Assembly: GCA_003054655.1 (NCBI GenBank)
Contig: QAYZ01000013.1
Coordinates: 556,581 to 620,580, forward strand
DNA length: 64,000 bases
Source of the DNA: Spartobacteria bacterium LR76
GTDB taxonomy: Bacteria > Verrucomicrobiota > Verrucomicrobiia > Chthoniobacterales > Terrimicrobiaceae
Direction: 5' to 3'
Shown: positions 34,593 through 43,007 of the stretch, piece by piece
How the letters are laid out: each line of letters begins with the position of its first letter
How positions within the stretch are numbered: position 1 is the first letter of the stretch
Notes under the pieces: model-generated
What the model saw: only the letters and a program-made list of their open reading frames with translations
Database searches by the model: none
Told to the model about the DNA's origin: nothing
Translations under genes and position numbers: made by a program

Positions 34593-36068
34593 ATGTCCCA
34601 TCAGACCTATCTCGCTGTCGACCTCGGAGCAGGCAGCGGTCGCGTCGTGGCCGGTCATTTCGACGGCCGCAAGCTCCAACTCGAAGACCAGAACCGCTTC
34701 CCCAACCAGGGCGTCCAGCTCCCGACCGGCTGGCACTGGAACATCACGGAGCTTTTCTCCAATATCAAAAACGGCATCGCCGCCGCCGCGAAGGCGCATG
34801 GCGACAAGGTCGTATCGGTGGCAGTCGATACCTGGGGCGTGGACTACGGGCTCATCGACGAGCGCGGTCGCCTGCTCGGCCTGCCGTGGATGTACCGCGA
34901 CAGCCGTACGGATGGGCTGATCGAGGAGGTATCGAAGGCGGTTCCCAAGGAGGAACTCTACGGGCGCACGGGCATCCAGCTCCTGTTCTTCAACACCGTC
35001 TTCCAGCTTGCGGCGGAGGCGCGTGATTATCCTTCGCTGCTCCGCGAGGCGTCGCAGCTTTTGTTTGTGCCCGATTTGCTCACCTACTGGCTGAGCGGCG
35101 AGCGTGTGATCGAGCAGACCATTGCGAGCACCTCGCAGTTGCTCAAGGCAGGCTCCGCCGAGTGGGACCTGGAGCTGGCCGCGAAGGTCGGCATCCCCGC
35201 CCATCTGCTCAAGCCCGTGACCGCTCCCGGCACGAAGGTCGGCAAGCTCATCGCCAACCTCGCGGCGGAGATCGGACTCGATTCCGTCGACGTCGTCGCC
35301 TGCGGTAGCCATGACACGGCCTCCGCCGTGGCGGGCGCTCCGGCCCGCTCCAAAAATCCGCTCTTTCTCAGCTCCGGCACGTGGTCGCTCCTCGGTCGCG
35401 AGCTTGATGCGCCGATCGTCACCGACGCGTCCTTTGCCGCCGGATTCTCCAACGAACAGGGACTCTCCGGCACCACGCGCTTCCTCAAGAACGTCGCGGG
35501 CATGTGGCTCCTCCAGGAGTGCAAGCGCAACTGGGACGCCCAGGGCAGCAAGCTCCACTACGGCGAACTCGTCGACCACGCGTGGGTGAGCAAGGCCCCC
35601 GGCCTCGTCGATCCCGACGACGCGAGCTTCTCGCGCCCGTGCGACATGCCGCGCGCCATCGCCGATTATCTCCGCAAGACCGGCCAGCCCGTTTCCGAGA
35701 AACCCGGCGACATCGCCCGCGTCATCCTGCGCAGCCTCGCCCTGAAGTACCGCGTACTCGTCAACCAGCTCCGCGCGTGGATGCCCGACCTGCCGGACAC
35801 CCTGCACATCGTGGGCGGCGGTTCGCAGAATGCCCTGCTCAACCAGATGACCGCCGACGCCACGGGGCTGACCGTCGAGGCCGGCCCGATCGAGGCCACG
35901 GCCACGGGCAACATCCTCGCCCAGCTCATGGCTCGCGGAGAAATCTCCTCGCTCGAGGAAGGCCGCGAGATCGTCCGCAACTCCTTTGAATTTGAAACCT
36001 TCGAGCCCTCCGACACGGAATCGTGGAACGATGAGGAAGCACGGTTTCTCCAGCTTATCTCCACTTAA
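34593..36068 (+). CDS. rhaB: Rhamnulokinase
   Basis: A 491-residue FGGY-family sugar kinase phosphorylating L-rhamnulose with ATP. It begins TYLAVDLGAGSGRVVAGHFD, with the phosphate-1 Asp loop, then VAVDTWGVDYGLID, and HDTASAVAGAP; the ADP-site motif IVGGGSQNALLNQMTADA is near the C-terminus. Normal length for RhaB. It follows deoR by 21 bases and precedes lutA by two bases, which places rhamnose kinase and lactate oxidation in the same transcript. Confidence 0.93.
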   Translation: MSHQTYLAVDLGAGSGRVVAGHFDGRKLQLEDQNRFPNQGVQLPTGWHWNITELFSNIKNGIAAAAKAHGDKVVSVAVDTWGVDYGLIDERGRLLGLPWMYRDSRTDGLIEEVSKAVPKEELYGRTGIQLLFFNTVFQLAAEARDYPSLLREASQLLFVPDLLTYWLSGERVIEQTIASTSQLLKAGSAEWDLELAAKVGIPAHLLKPVTAPGTKVGKLIANLAAEIGLDSVDVVACGSHDTASAVAGAPARSKNPLFLSSGTWSLLGRELDAPIVTDASFAAGFSNEQGLSGTTRFLKNVAGMWLLQECKRNWDAQGSKLHYGELVDHAWVSKAPGLVDPDDASFSRPCDMPRAIADYLRKTGQPVSEKPGDIARVILRSLALKYRVLVNQLRAWMPDLPDTLHIVGGGSQNALLNQMTADATGLTVEAGPIEATATGNILAQLMARGEISSLEEGREIVRNSFEFETFEPSDTESWNDEEARFLQLIST

Positions 36069-36070
36069 CC

Positions 36071-36829
36071 ATGGCAACCACCCGCACTCCCGTCACCGGC
36101 CGCAAGGTGCAGCTCATGGCCACCTGCCTGTGCGACGCCTTCTTTGACGACGTCGCCCGCGCCACCGTCGAGGTGCTGGAGCATCTCGGCTGCGAGATCG
36201 AGTTTCCCGAGGGCCAGACCTGCTGCGGGCAGCCCGCCTTCAACTCCGGCGACTGGGACGCCTCGCGCAAGATCATGCGCCACACAGTGAAGACCTTTTC
36301 CGGCGACGTGCCGGTGGTGATTCCCTCCGGCTCGTGCGCGGCGATGCTCTTCCATGGCGCGCCGATGGAGTTTGAAAAGGAAGCCGACGCGCCCGCCGTG
36401 CAGGCCCTCGCCAATCGCACGTGGGAGCTGGCCGATTTCATCGTCAACGGCCTCGGCATTACAAAGTGGGAGGGCCGCCTGGAGGCCAATGTCGCCTTTC
36501 ATCGCGCCTGCCATACGCGCGGCACGGAGAGCGGCCCGGCGGCGCTGCAGCTCCTCGGGTCGATTCCCGGGCTGCACATCGCCGCCTTTGGCGAGGCCGA
36601 GCAGTGCTGCGGATTTGGCGGTACGTTCTCCGTGGCCTTCCCTCACATCTCCGGTTCGATGGGACGACTAAAGCTCGAACATGTGATGGAGACGCATCCC
36701 GATTTTCTCGTCTCTGGCGACATGAGCTGCCTCATGCATCTTTCCGGCCTGGCCAACAAGGAAGGCAAGCCGCTGCAAATCCGCCACATCGCCCAGGTGC
36801 TCCGCGACGCGCTCACCCAGGCCCCCTAA
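36071..36829 (+). CDS. lutA: L-lactate oxidation complex, LutA-type Fe-S subunit
   Basis: A 252-residue CCG-domain protein. Two cysteine-rich motifs are visible: CCGQPAFNSG near residue 50 and EAEQCCGFGGTFSVAFP near residue 175, with SGSCAAM and HRACHTRG between. These are the noncubane/4Fe-4S motifs of LutA/YkgE and glycolate-oxidase-type subunits. LutABC oxidises L-lactate to pyruvate. Its position after rhaB means that the lactate made by the rhamnose pathway can be used on the spot. Confidence 0.9.
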   Translation: MATTRTPVTGRKVQLMATCLCDAFFDDVARATVEVLEHLGCEIEFPEGQTCCGQPAFNSGDWDASRKIMRHTVKTFSGDVPVVIPSGSCAAMLFHGAPMEFEKEADAPAVQALANRTWELADFIVNGLGITKWEGRLEANVAFHRACHTRGTESGPAALQLLGSIPGLHIAAFGEAEQCCGFGGTFSVAFPHISGSMGRLKLEHVMETHPDFLVSGDMSCLMHLSGLANKEGKPLQIRHIAQVLRDALTQAP

Positions 36830-36831
36830 CC

Positions 36832-38238
36832 ATGGCTCACCAGAAGATCGACACCTACGCCGCGACCCTCGATCCCGAGGTGCGTCAGGCCGTGCGGTCC
36901 AACAGCGCCGCCGGCACCGAGAAGCGCTATCAAATCCTCGGCGCGGACTTTGGCGATCCCGATCCGCTGCGCAAGCTGGCGGGCGCGATCAAGCAGCACA
37001 CCATCGAGCATCTCGACCAGTATCTCGAGCAGGCCGAGCGCAGCCTCACCGCCAATGGCGTGAAGGTGCACTTCGCCGTGAGCACGCAGGACGCCCGGCA
37101 GGCCGTGCTCGACATTCTCAACCAGACCGGCTGCCGCAAGGTGGTGAAGTCCAAGAGCATGATCTCCGAGGAGATCCACCTGAATGACTTCCTCGAGGAG
37201 CACGGGCTGGAATCCGTCGAGACCGACCTCGGCGAATACATCGTCCAGATCGACCACGATCACCCGAGCCACATCGTCAAACCGATCCTGCACAAGAACC
37301 GCCGCGACATCGCGAAGAGCTTCGAGCGCGAGGGGCTGGGAGATTACAACGACGATCCCGAGACGATCACCCGCCGCGCCCGCGCCTTCCTGCGCCAGAA
37401 GTACCTCCAGGCCGACGCCGCCGTGACGGGGGCAAACTTCGTCGTCGCCGAGTCGGGCCGCATGGTGCTGGTGACGAACGAGGGCAACTCGCGCTTCTGC
37501 CTCGCGGGCACCCGCGTGCACATCGCCCTCATCGGCGTGGAAAAGCTCGTCCCACACGACCGCGACCTCGCCGTCTTTCTCAACCTGCTCGCCCGCTCCG
37601 CCACCGGCCAGCAGCTCACGGTTTACACCGAGTTTCTCTCCGGCGCGGCGCTGTCCGCCCGGCCCTCCGGCCCGCGCGAGATGCACGTCGTCTTCGTCGA
37701 CAATGGACGAGTCGATACGCTGGCGTCGAACTGCCGGGAAATCCTGCGCTGCATCCGCTGCGGTGCGTGCATGAATGTCTGCCCGGTCTACCGCCAGGCG
37801 TCGGGCCACGCCTATCGGAGCATTTATCCCGGCCCGCTCGGCGCCGTGCTCTCGCCCATGCTGGCGGGGAAAAACTTCTCCCAGCTCGGTGACCTGCCGA
37901 AGGCCTCCAGCCTGTGCGGCGCGTGCAACGAGGTCTGCCCGGTCGATATCCCGATTCCCGATCTGCTGCTGAAGCTCCGCAATCGAGCGAAAGAGGAGCA
38001 CCTCCCCTCGCCCGGTACGCCGCCGATGGCTCCCTTTGCCATGCTCGCCACCGCTCCCATGCTGTGGCGCACGGCCATGCACGCGGGCGTCGCGCTCGAC
38101 CTCACGCCGAAGAATCTCATTCCCGTCCCCGCTCTCCAGGAGTGGCTGAAGATCCGCACGCTGCCCGCGTGGCGTGGAGGGAAATTCCGCTCCTGGTACA
38201 AGCACCGCCCCGCCAAGGGAAAGGACCGCCAGCCATGA
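36832..38238 (+). CDS. lutB: L-lactate oxidation complex, LutB-type ferredoxin-like subunit
   Basis: A 468-residue protein with the DUF162/LUD domain in the N-terminal two thirds and two 4Fe-4S motifs in the last third: CIRCGACMNVCPVY and CGACNEVCPVDIP. The start ATG 36832 follows lutA by two bases; the long frame beginning at 36421 is an artefact over lutA. LutB is the electron-carrying subunit. Length and motif order match LutB/YkgF. Confidence 0.92.
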   Translation: MAHQKIDTYAATLDPEVRQAVRSNSAAGTEKRYQILGADFGDPDPLRKLAGAIKQHTIEHLDQYLEQAERSLTANGVKVHFAVSTQDARQAVLDILNQTGCRKVVKSKSMISEEIHLNDFLEEHGLESVETDLGEYIVQIDHDHPSHIVKPILHKNRRDIAKSFEREGLGDYNDDPETITRRARAFLRQKYLQADAAVTGANFVVAESGRMVLVTNEGNSRFCLAGTRVHIALIGVEKLVPHDRDLAVFLNLLARSATGQQLTVYTEFLSGAALSARPSGPREMHVVFVDNGRVDTLASNCREILRCIRCGACMNVCPVYRQASGHAYRSIYPGPLGAVLSPMLAGKNFSQLGDLPKASSLCGACNEVCPVDIPIPDLLLKLRNRAKEEHLPSPGTPPMAPFAMLATAPMLWRTAMHAGVALDLTPKNLIPVPALQEWLKIRTLPAWRGGKFRSWYKHRPAKGKDRQP

Positions 38239-38843
38239 GCCACCGCGACCAGATTTTTCAAGGCATCCTCAAGGCCCTCACCCCGCTCCCGGAGCGCGCG
38301 GCCTACCCGGATTACGATACCGCCGCCACGACCACCCCGCGCTGGCTTCCCGCTGCGGAGGACAACGAAACGCTCTTCCGCCAGCGCCTTACCGGCACGG
38401 GTGGGTTTTTCTTTGAGTCGCCCGCCGATTGCGCCGCGTGGCTGAAGAAGGACGGGGCCAAAAGCGTCTACCTCGCCCCGCAGGTCGCGCACCTCGCGGC
38501 GGAGTTCGCCGCGCATCTCGAGGTCGTTGCCGAATACACGCGCGACGCGGTGGATCGTATTGACGCCGCCGTGACCGTGGCCGACGGCGCGATCGCGGAA
38601 TCCGGCACCGTCATTCTCACCGACTCCGGCACGCCCGACCGGCTGGCCGCGCTGGCCCCGTGGTGGCACATCGCCGTCGTCCCGCGCCCCACGCTCGTGC
38701 GCACCATCGGCGAAGCCATCGCCGCCTTCCCCGCCGACCCCGGCATCGTCTGGATCACCGGCCCGTCCAAGACCGCCGACGTCGAGGGCATCCTCATCCA
38801 GGGTGTCCATGGCCCGGGCCGCCAGGGCAGCTTTTTTATTTAA
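38235..38843 (+). CDS. lutC: L-lactate oxidation complex, LutC-type subunit
   Basis: A 202-residue LUD-domain protein with VADGAIAESGTVILTDS and a C-terminal GPSKTADVEGILIQGVHGPG, the signature end of LutC/YkgG. It has no Fe-S cysteines. The start overlaps the lutB stop by four bases (ATGA). It completes the lutABC set located between rhaB and rhaA. Confidence 0.9.
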   Translation: MSHRDQIFQGILKALTPLPERAAYPDYDTAATTTPRWLPAAEDNETLFRQRLTGTGGFFFESPADCAAWLKKDGAKSVYLAPQVAHLAAEFAAHLEVVAEYTRDAVDRIDAAVTVADGAIAESGTVILTDSGTPDRLAALAPWWHIAVVPRPTLVRTIGEAIAAFPADPGIVWITGPSKTADVEGILIQGVHGPGRQGSFFI

Positions 38844-38861
38844 TCGAAAACCCCAAACCTC

Positions 38862-40109
38862 ATGTCCTCCTCCTACTCCCTCGCCAAAGAAACCTACGCC
38901 CAGCTCGGCGTGGATACCGAGGCCGCGCTCCAGACGCTCGGCCAGACCGCCATCTCCCTGCACTGCTGGCAGGGCGACGATGTGGGGGGATTTGAGAATA
39001 CCGGCGGCTCGCTCACCGGCGGCATCCAGGCCACCGGCAACTACCCCGGCAAGGCCAGCACCATCGAGGAGCTGCGCGCCGATCTCGACGCCGCCCTCGC
39101 CCTCATCCCCGGCTCCCGCCGCCTGAATCTCCACGCCATCTACGGCGATTTCTCCAGCGGCAAGGCCGACCGCAACCAGATCGAGGTTTCCCACTTCCAG
39201 AGCTGGATCGACTGGGCGAAGGAGCGCAGCCTCGGCCTCGACTTCAACCCCTCCTATTTCTCCCATCCGCTCTCGGCCAGCGGTTACACGCTCTCCAGCC
39301 CCGACGCGGGCATCCGCGCCTTCTGGATCGAGCACGGCTGCCGCTGCCGCCGCATCAGCGCGGAGTTTGGCCGCCAGCTCGGCAAGCCCAGCGTGATGAA
39401 CGTGTGGATTCCCGACGGCTCGAAAGACCTCCCGGTCGACCGCAAGGGCCCGCGCGAGCGCCTGGAGGCCTCGCTCGATGCGCTCTTCTCCGAGCAGCTC
39501 AACACGCGCCACCACGTCGACGCGGTCGAGTGCAAGCTCTTCGGCATCGGTTCGGAGTCCTACGTGGTCGGCTCGCATGAGTTTTACATGGGCTACGCCG
39601 TGAGCCGCAAAAAGGCGCTCTGCCTCGACGCCGGGCACTTCCACCCGACCGAAAGCCTCGCCGACAAGATCAGCTCCACGCTGCAATTTGTCCCCGAGCT
39701 ACTGCTCCACGTGAGCCGCGGCGTGCGCTGGGACAGCGACCACGTCGTGCTCTTCGACGACGCCACGCGCGCCATCATGGAGGAGCTCGTGCGCGGGAAC
39801 TTCCTCAGCCGCACGCATATCGGGCTCGATTTCTTCGACGCCAGCATCAACCGCATCGCCGCCTGGGTCATCGGCACCCGCAACGCCCAGAAGAGCCTCC
39901 TCGCCGCCCTGCTCGAACCCATCGCGCAGCTCCGCGACGCCGAGAACTCCGGCGACTACGCCACCCGCCTCGCTTTGCTTGAGGAAGCCAAGACGCTCCC
40001 GCTCGGCGCGGTCTGGGACGAATTCTGCGAGCGCAACGGCACCCCCGTCGGCCCCGCCTGGATCAAGGAAGTGAAGGCCTACGAGGCCAGCGTCCTTTCC
40101 AAGCGCTAA
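38862..40109 (+). CDS. rhaA: L-rhamnose isomerase
   Basis: A 415-residue TIM-barrel enzyme converting L-rhamnose to L-rhamnulose. [15 protein letters not shown] is the hallmark N-terminal segment, FNPSYFSHP and [23 protein letters not shown] the metal/substrate region (HFHPTE). Length matches RhaA (415-420). Last gene of the operon, 18 bases after lutC. Directly after its stop lies the first copy of the repeat family described under findings. Confidence 0.95.
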   Translation: MSSSYSLAKETYAQLGVDTEAALQTLGQTAISLHCWQGDDVGGFENTGGSLTGGIQATGNYPGKASTIEELRADLDAALALIPGSRRLNLHAIYGDFSSGKADRNQIEVSHFQSWIDWAKERSLGLDFNPSYFSHPLSASGYTLSSPDAGIRAFWIEHGCRCRRISAEFGRQLGKPSVMNVWIPDGSKDLPVDRKGPRERLEASLDALFSEQLNTRHHVDAVECKLFGIGSESYVVGSHEFYMGYAVSRKKALCLDAGHFHPTESLADKISSTLQFVPELLLHVSRGVRWDSDHVVLFDDATRAIMEELVRGNFLSRTHIGLDFFDASINRIAAWVIGTRNAQKSLLAALLEPIAQLRDAENSGDYATRLALLEEAKTLPLGAVWDEFCERNGTPVGPAWIKEVKAYEASVLSKR

Positions 40110-40121
40110 GCCGCGTCTCTC

Positions 40122-40260
40122 CCTTCGTTTACGATTTTCTCTCCTAAGGGGCGTTTTTCGGAAACGAAGGTGAACGAAACGGTAAACGGGCCGGAAACGA
40201 ACGGCCCGTTCCCTCGGGGATTCAGTAAACGAGGCGGAAACGAGGGAGGTGAACGAAAGG
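40122..40260. repeat. Intergenic repeat family, copy A (GTAAACGA type)
   Basis: Starts with a stem CCTTCGTTT (40122-40130) / AAACGAAGG (40162-40170) whose loop holds CCTAAGGGG, followed by iterated GTAAACGA/GGAAACGA/GTGAACGA octamers, an inner hairpin AACGGGCC (40185-40192) / GGCCCGTT (40203-40210), a core TTCCCTCGGGGATTC (40209-40223) and more octamers. It lies right behind rhaA. Copies B and C share this order. Confidence 0.75.
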
Positions 40261-40335
40261 GTGATTTCCTGATGCTGTCATCGCACGCCCGGATTAAGCC
40301 TTGGCGCGGGGAAAAGAGGCTGTCAGGGAAGAGTG

Positions 40336-40758
40336 ATGTTCACTCCCGAGGCCAGCTATGAAGCCATCTGCCGGATCGCCGACTTAGTCGGGGAAGACCG
40401 GTACAGCGAGGCGCGCCCTCTGATCGACGCCATGGCAGAGATCGAGGACAGCGTGCCGCTGGTTCTGTTTTACAAAGCGATCTGCATCTACGAGGACAAG
40501 GACGACGTGGAGTGTGTCCGGCTGCTCTCGCGGTTCATCGAAAGAGCTCCCCGGAATAAGAAAGTGCCCTACGCGCGATTCACCATCGCGATCTGCCTGA
40601 TCAATCTCGGGGCCTACGCCGAGGCCTTGGAGATCCTTGCCACGGTTCCCACGGACTATCCCGATTGGGAAAGAGAGGTGGCGTCGGCGACGAGATCTTT
40701 GGAGATGCAAAGGAAAGCCTTGGCGTATTGCTCCGGTTTGCGCGGTGCGAGCACATGA
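40336..40758 (+). CDS. Small TPR-like protein of unknown function
   Basis: A 140-residue cytosolic protein with helical repeats (YEAICRIADLVGEDRYSEAR, VPLVLFYKAICIYEDKDD, FTIAICLINLGAYAEALEIL) spaced like tetratricopeptide units. ATG 40336 is preceded by AGGGAAG at a good distance. No catalytic residues are seen. It lies between two copies of the repeat family and apart from operons; it may bind other proteins. Function unknown. Confidence 0.6.
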   Translation: MFTPEASYEAICRIADLVGEDRYSEARPLIDAMAEIEDSVPLVLFYKAICIYEDKDDVECVRLLSRFIERAPRNKKVPYARFTIAICLINLGAYAEALEILATVPTDYPDWEREVASATRSLEMQRKALAYCSGLRGAST

Positions 40759-40808
40759 CGAGCGCGAGCTTCAGCCTCTTCCCTGGGAGTTCCATCACCG
40801 CCGTCATT

Positions 40809-40960
40809 CGCCATTTCACACCCTAAGGGGGAAATGGCGCAATGAAGCGCAATGAAACCCGAAACGGGGCTGCAACGAACCGCCTTTTCCCTCGGGAATC
40901 GTGAAATAAGCCGGAAATGGGTCTGTGCAATGAAACTCCGTTTTCCTGCGCCTTCATTTC
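40809..40960. repeat. Intergenic repeat family, copy B (GCAATGAA type)
   Basis: Stem CGCCATTTC (40809-40817) / GAAATGGCG (40831-40839) with the same loop element CCCTAAGGGG, then iterated GCAATGAA octamers instead of GTAAACGA, the core TTCCCTCGGGAATC (40887-40900) and a tail (GTGAAATAAGCCGGAAATGG) that parallels copy A with ACGA changed to ATGA/ATAA. Together with the next element it accounts for most of the 463-base gap 40759-41221; I see no gene in the rest. Confidence 0.7.
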
Positions 40961-41009
40961 ATCAACCCACATCTCGCCAACCCCAGAAAGATTGGCGTCT
41001 TTTCAAGGT

Positions 41010-41127
41010 CGTAGGGCCAGCGTCCCGCTGGCCTGCACGTTCGACTTCGCTTCCCCGGTATGGCATCCACTTCCTGCCTCTCCCGAAGACAGGAAAAAAG
41101 TCTGGAGGGCGGGCCGCCCTCCCTACG
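41010..41127. repeat. Small element bounded by CGTAGGG/CCCTACG inverted ends
   Basis: Bounded by CGTAGGG (41010-41016) and CCCTACG (41121-41127). Near each end is a short perfect hairpin: CCAGCG-TCC-CGCTGG (41017-41031) and GGAGGGCG-GGC-CGCCCTCC (41104-41122). This looks like a REP/BIME-type or MITE-like element without coding capacity. Confidence 0.6.
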
Positions 41128-41221
41128 GTCTGGTTTCGCTAGGTCGCTATTGCGGTGGCCCGTAGCCGACACAGGCGATTTCTGATCGCTAAGCTTAGCG
41201 GGTTTTGGTGGAGTCCCGGCC

Positions 41222-41902
41222 ATGACGGATGACACGGAGACGATGCGCGACCGCGCACGCCATGCGCTGCAGCGTTATTTTACCCGCAGGGCGCTTCCGC
41301 GTTTCACCCTGGGGTTGATCCTCATCTTCACCGGCACGGCGGGATTTGGGCTGTCCCTGGGCCTGCTGAAGCTCGGCGTCACCAACATGGCCGTGCGCTA
41401 TCCCGTGGCCGTGATGGGCGCTTATGGCGTCTTTCTCCTCCTCATCCGCCTGTGGGTGGAGCTGGAGAAATCGCAGTTCAACCCCGACGATGCGGAGCTG
41501 CAGGAGGATTTTCAATCTGCGCCTCCCAGCCCCTATGTTTTAAAGAATGCCAAATCCCGCACGTGGGACTGGCTGGACTTCGTCTTGCCCGACGAAGGCT
41601 CCTTCGGCCTCTTCATCGTGCTGTCTTCCATCGTCGCAATCATCGCGACGATCTGCGTGGCCATCGCAGGCGCGCCGCTGCTCATCGCGGAGATATTCGT
41701 GGATATCTTCCTCGCCAGCGTGCTGTATCGACGCCTCCGCATTGCCGCCGAGGAGCACTGGCTGGGCGCAGCCGTGCGCCGCACCTGGCTTCACGTGCTC
41801 ATCACCGCCGCCGCACTGGCCGTGATGGGCCTCACCCTGGAAATCTGCGCCCCCGGCTCCGACACCATCGGCCAGGCGCTGAAGCGGATGATTCAGGGAT
41901 GA
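41222..41902 (+). CDS. Membrane protein of unknown function
   Basis: A 226-residue protein with about five hydrophobic segments (residues about 27-50, 58-78, 125-150, 155-170 and 190-210) and a Pro/Ser-rich loop between. The N-terminal 20 residues are charged and cytosolic. No motif is recognised. It stands alone and follows a gap rich in repeats. ATG 41222 lies a few bases after a GGAG-type sequence (GGTGGAGTCCC), supporting the start. Confidence 0.6.
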   Translation: MTDDTETMRDRARHALQRYFTRRALPRFTLGLILIFTGTAGFGLSLGLLKLGVTNMAVRYPVAVMGAYGVFLLLIRLWVELEKSQFNPDDAELQEDFQSAPPSPYVLKNAKSRTWDWLDFVLPDEGSFGLFIVLSSIVAIIATICVAIAGAPLLIAEIFVDIFLASVLYRRLRIAAEEHWLGAAVRRTWLHVLITAAALAVMGLTLEICAPGSDTIGQALKRMIQG

Positions 41903-41982
41903 GGATCGCTTCGTTACGCGCATGCCCCACTCATCTACCTCATCAGAGAGCGCCAAGCTCTCGCAAAGAGCTTATGCTATTT

Positions 41983-42504
41983 TCACTCCGTGATCGTCGG
42001 AGATTGGCTGGACCGCTCATCGACCTGGCGGATGATGGTGATAAGGTCGTGGCCTTTGAAGAAAAGCGGGGATAACGGTAGGCGGTCATTCCCAAGGTCA
42101 TCCTCGGAAAACTCTCCCGTCAATATGCCATCCTTGCGGATAATGTAAAATCGCGTTCTTCCCGGCGTGGGAAGAGGATATGTGCGCGTGGGTTTGAGCT
42201 GGCTCTCAAAGTTGGCAGCAAACTCCAGGAACTCCTTTGCAGCGGCTGCTCCCTCCGGGTGCTCTCCAGCACCAATAAATCCACCTCCATTGCTCAAATA
42301 CAAAGAGGCACTGTATTCACAAGTCGCCACGAGCGTATAGCAGGCATCGGGCAAGCCCGTCTCCAATACTACACCCAGGCGAGCCTCTGGCCTGTCGCCC
42401 ATTATCGTCGGCAAGGCGAATATCTGAGCCCTCAGCGAACGGTAGATGTCCGCGATCTCATAAGTCGGTTTGCGACCGAAAAGCCTGGAGAAGAAAGAGG
42501 TCAT
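41983..42504 (-). CDS. Hypothetical protein
   Basis: A 173-residue protein, probably cytosolic. The N-terminus is basic (MTSFFSRLFGRKPTYE), followed by a mixed alpha/beta region including LEFAANFESQLKPTRTYPLP and TRFYIIRKDGILTGEFSEDDL. It resembles small immunity or cytoplasmic proteins in layout, but I cannot assign a family. It lies alone, convergent with the membrane protein gene. The tail is polar. Confidence 0.6.
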   Translation of the reverse strand: MTSFFSRLFGRKPTYEIADIYRSLRAQIFALPTIMGDRPEARLGVVLETGLPDACYTLVATCEYSASLYLSNGGGFIGAGEHPEGAAAAKEFLEFAANFESQLKPTRTYPLPTPGRTRFYIIRKDGILTGEFSEDDLGNDRLPLSPLFFKGHDLITIIRQVDERSSQSPTITE

Positions 42505-42620
42505 GGGACAATAAGGAAGCTACGTGTTGAAAGCACTTAGCGCTTTTCTGCGGCGGCACGAGCTTAAAGAAGCTTTTATTCTGAACCAAGCTGACCACTC
42601 CGAACCAGTTCATCCCCCCG

Positions 42621-42745
42621 CTTCGTTCGTTTCTTCGTTCAGCCCCTTAGGAGGATATTTCCTGAACGAAGGTAAACGAAATGGTAAACGAGCCGGAAAC
42701 GAAGGGCATTTCCCCTCGGGAATCCGCTAAACGAGCAAAACGCAC
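42621..42745. repeat. Intergenic repeat family, copy C (GTAAACGA type)
   Basis: Stem CTTCGTTCAG (42633-42642) / CTGAACGAAG (42662-42671) with CCCCTTAGGAGG in the loop, then GGTAAACGAAATGGTAAACG, CCGGAAACGAAGGGC and the core TTCCCCTCGGGAATCC (42710-42725). The distance from right stem to core (39 bases) equals that of copy A. It occupies the first part of the 503-base gap 42505-43007; the rest holds the palindrome and terminator listed below and no gene. Confidence 0.75.
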
Positions 42746-42851
42746 CCCTGTGGCAAAAAGCGCCTTTCTCTCGTGCCGTTCGTTTACTTCTCCGAGGAGG
42801 CGATGGGAACCCGGAATGCGTCCCCCTGGCCGCTTCCGCGTGAGGCTCCCT

Positions 42852-42901
42852 GGCTTCGTTTCCGTTTCCTATTATCTATAATAGGAAACGGAAACGAAGC
42901 C
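42852..42901. repeat. Perfect palindrome with 24-bp arms
   Basis: Arms 42852-42875 and 42878-42901 are perfect reverse complements, separated by two bases. The right arm contains GGAAACGGAAACGAAG, the same octamer type found in the repeat family. It lies between two minus-strand genes. It would form a very stable cruciform or RNA hairpin. Confidence 0.8.
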
Positions 42902-42943
42902 GACGACGGGCCAGCGCCTCCGATCACGCCGCCCGGACACGAC

Positions 42944-42969
42944 AAAGCCGGTTCCGAAGAACCGGCTTT
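42944..42969 (-). terminator. Rho-independent-type terminator hairpin of dapL
   Basis: AAAGCCGGTTC (42944-42954) and GAACCGGCTTT (42959-42969) form an 11-base stem. On the minus strand the loop is TTCG closed by C-G, the very stable UUCG tetraloop. It follows the dapL stop by about 40 bases. Confidence 0.8.
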
Positions 42970-43007
42970 ATCTCTGCGGGAGGGAATTCTTTTAAGAAGT
43001 TTGCAAC

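Noticed and set aside
40170..40361. A 63-residue frame in the gap before the TPR-like gene
   Set aside because: It runs through the repeat element and its sequence is low-complexity; no ribosome-binding site.
40122..42901. CRISPR array
   Set aside because: The octamers are close together and irregular, with no unique spacers of constant length and no cas genes.
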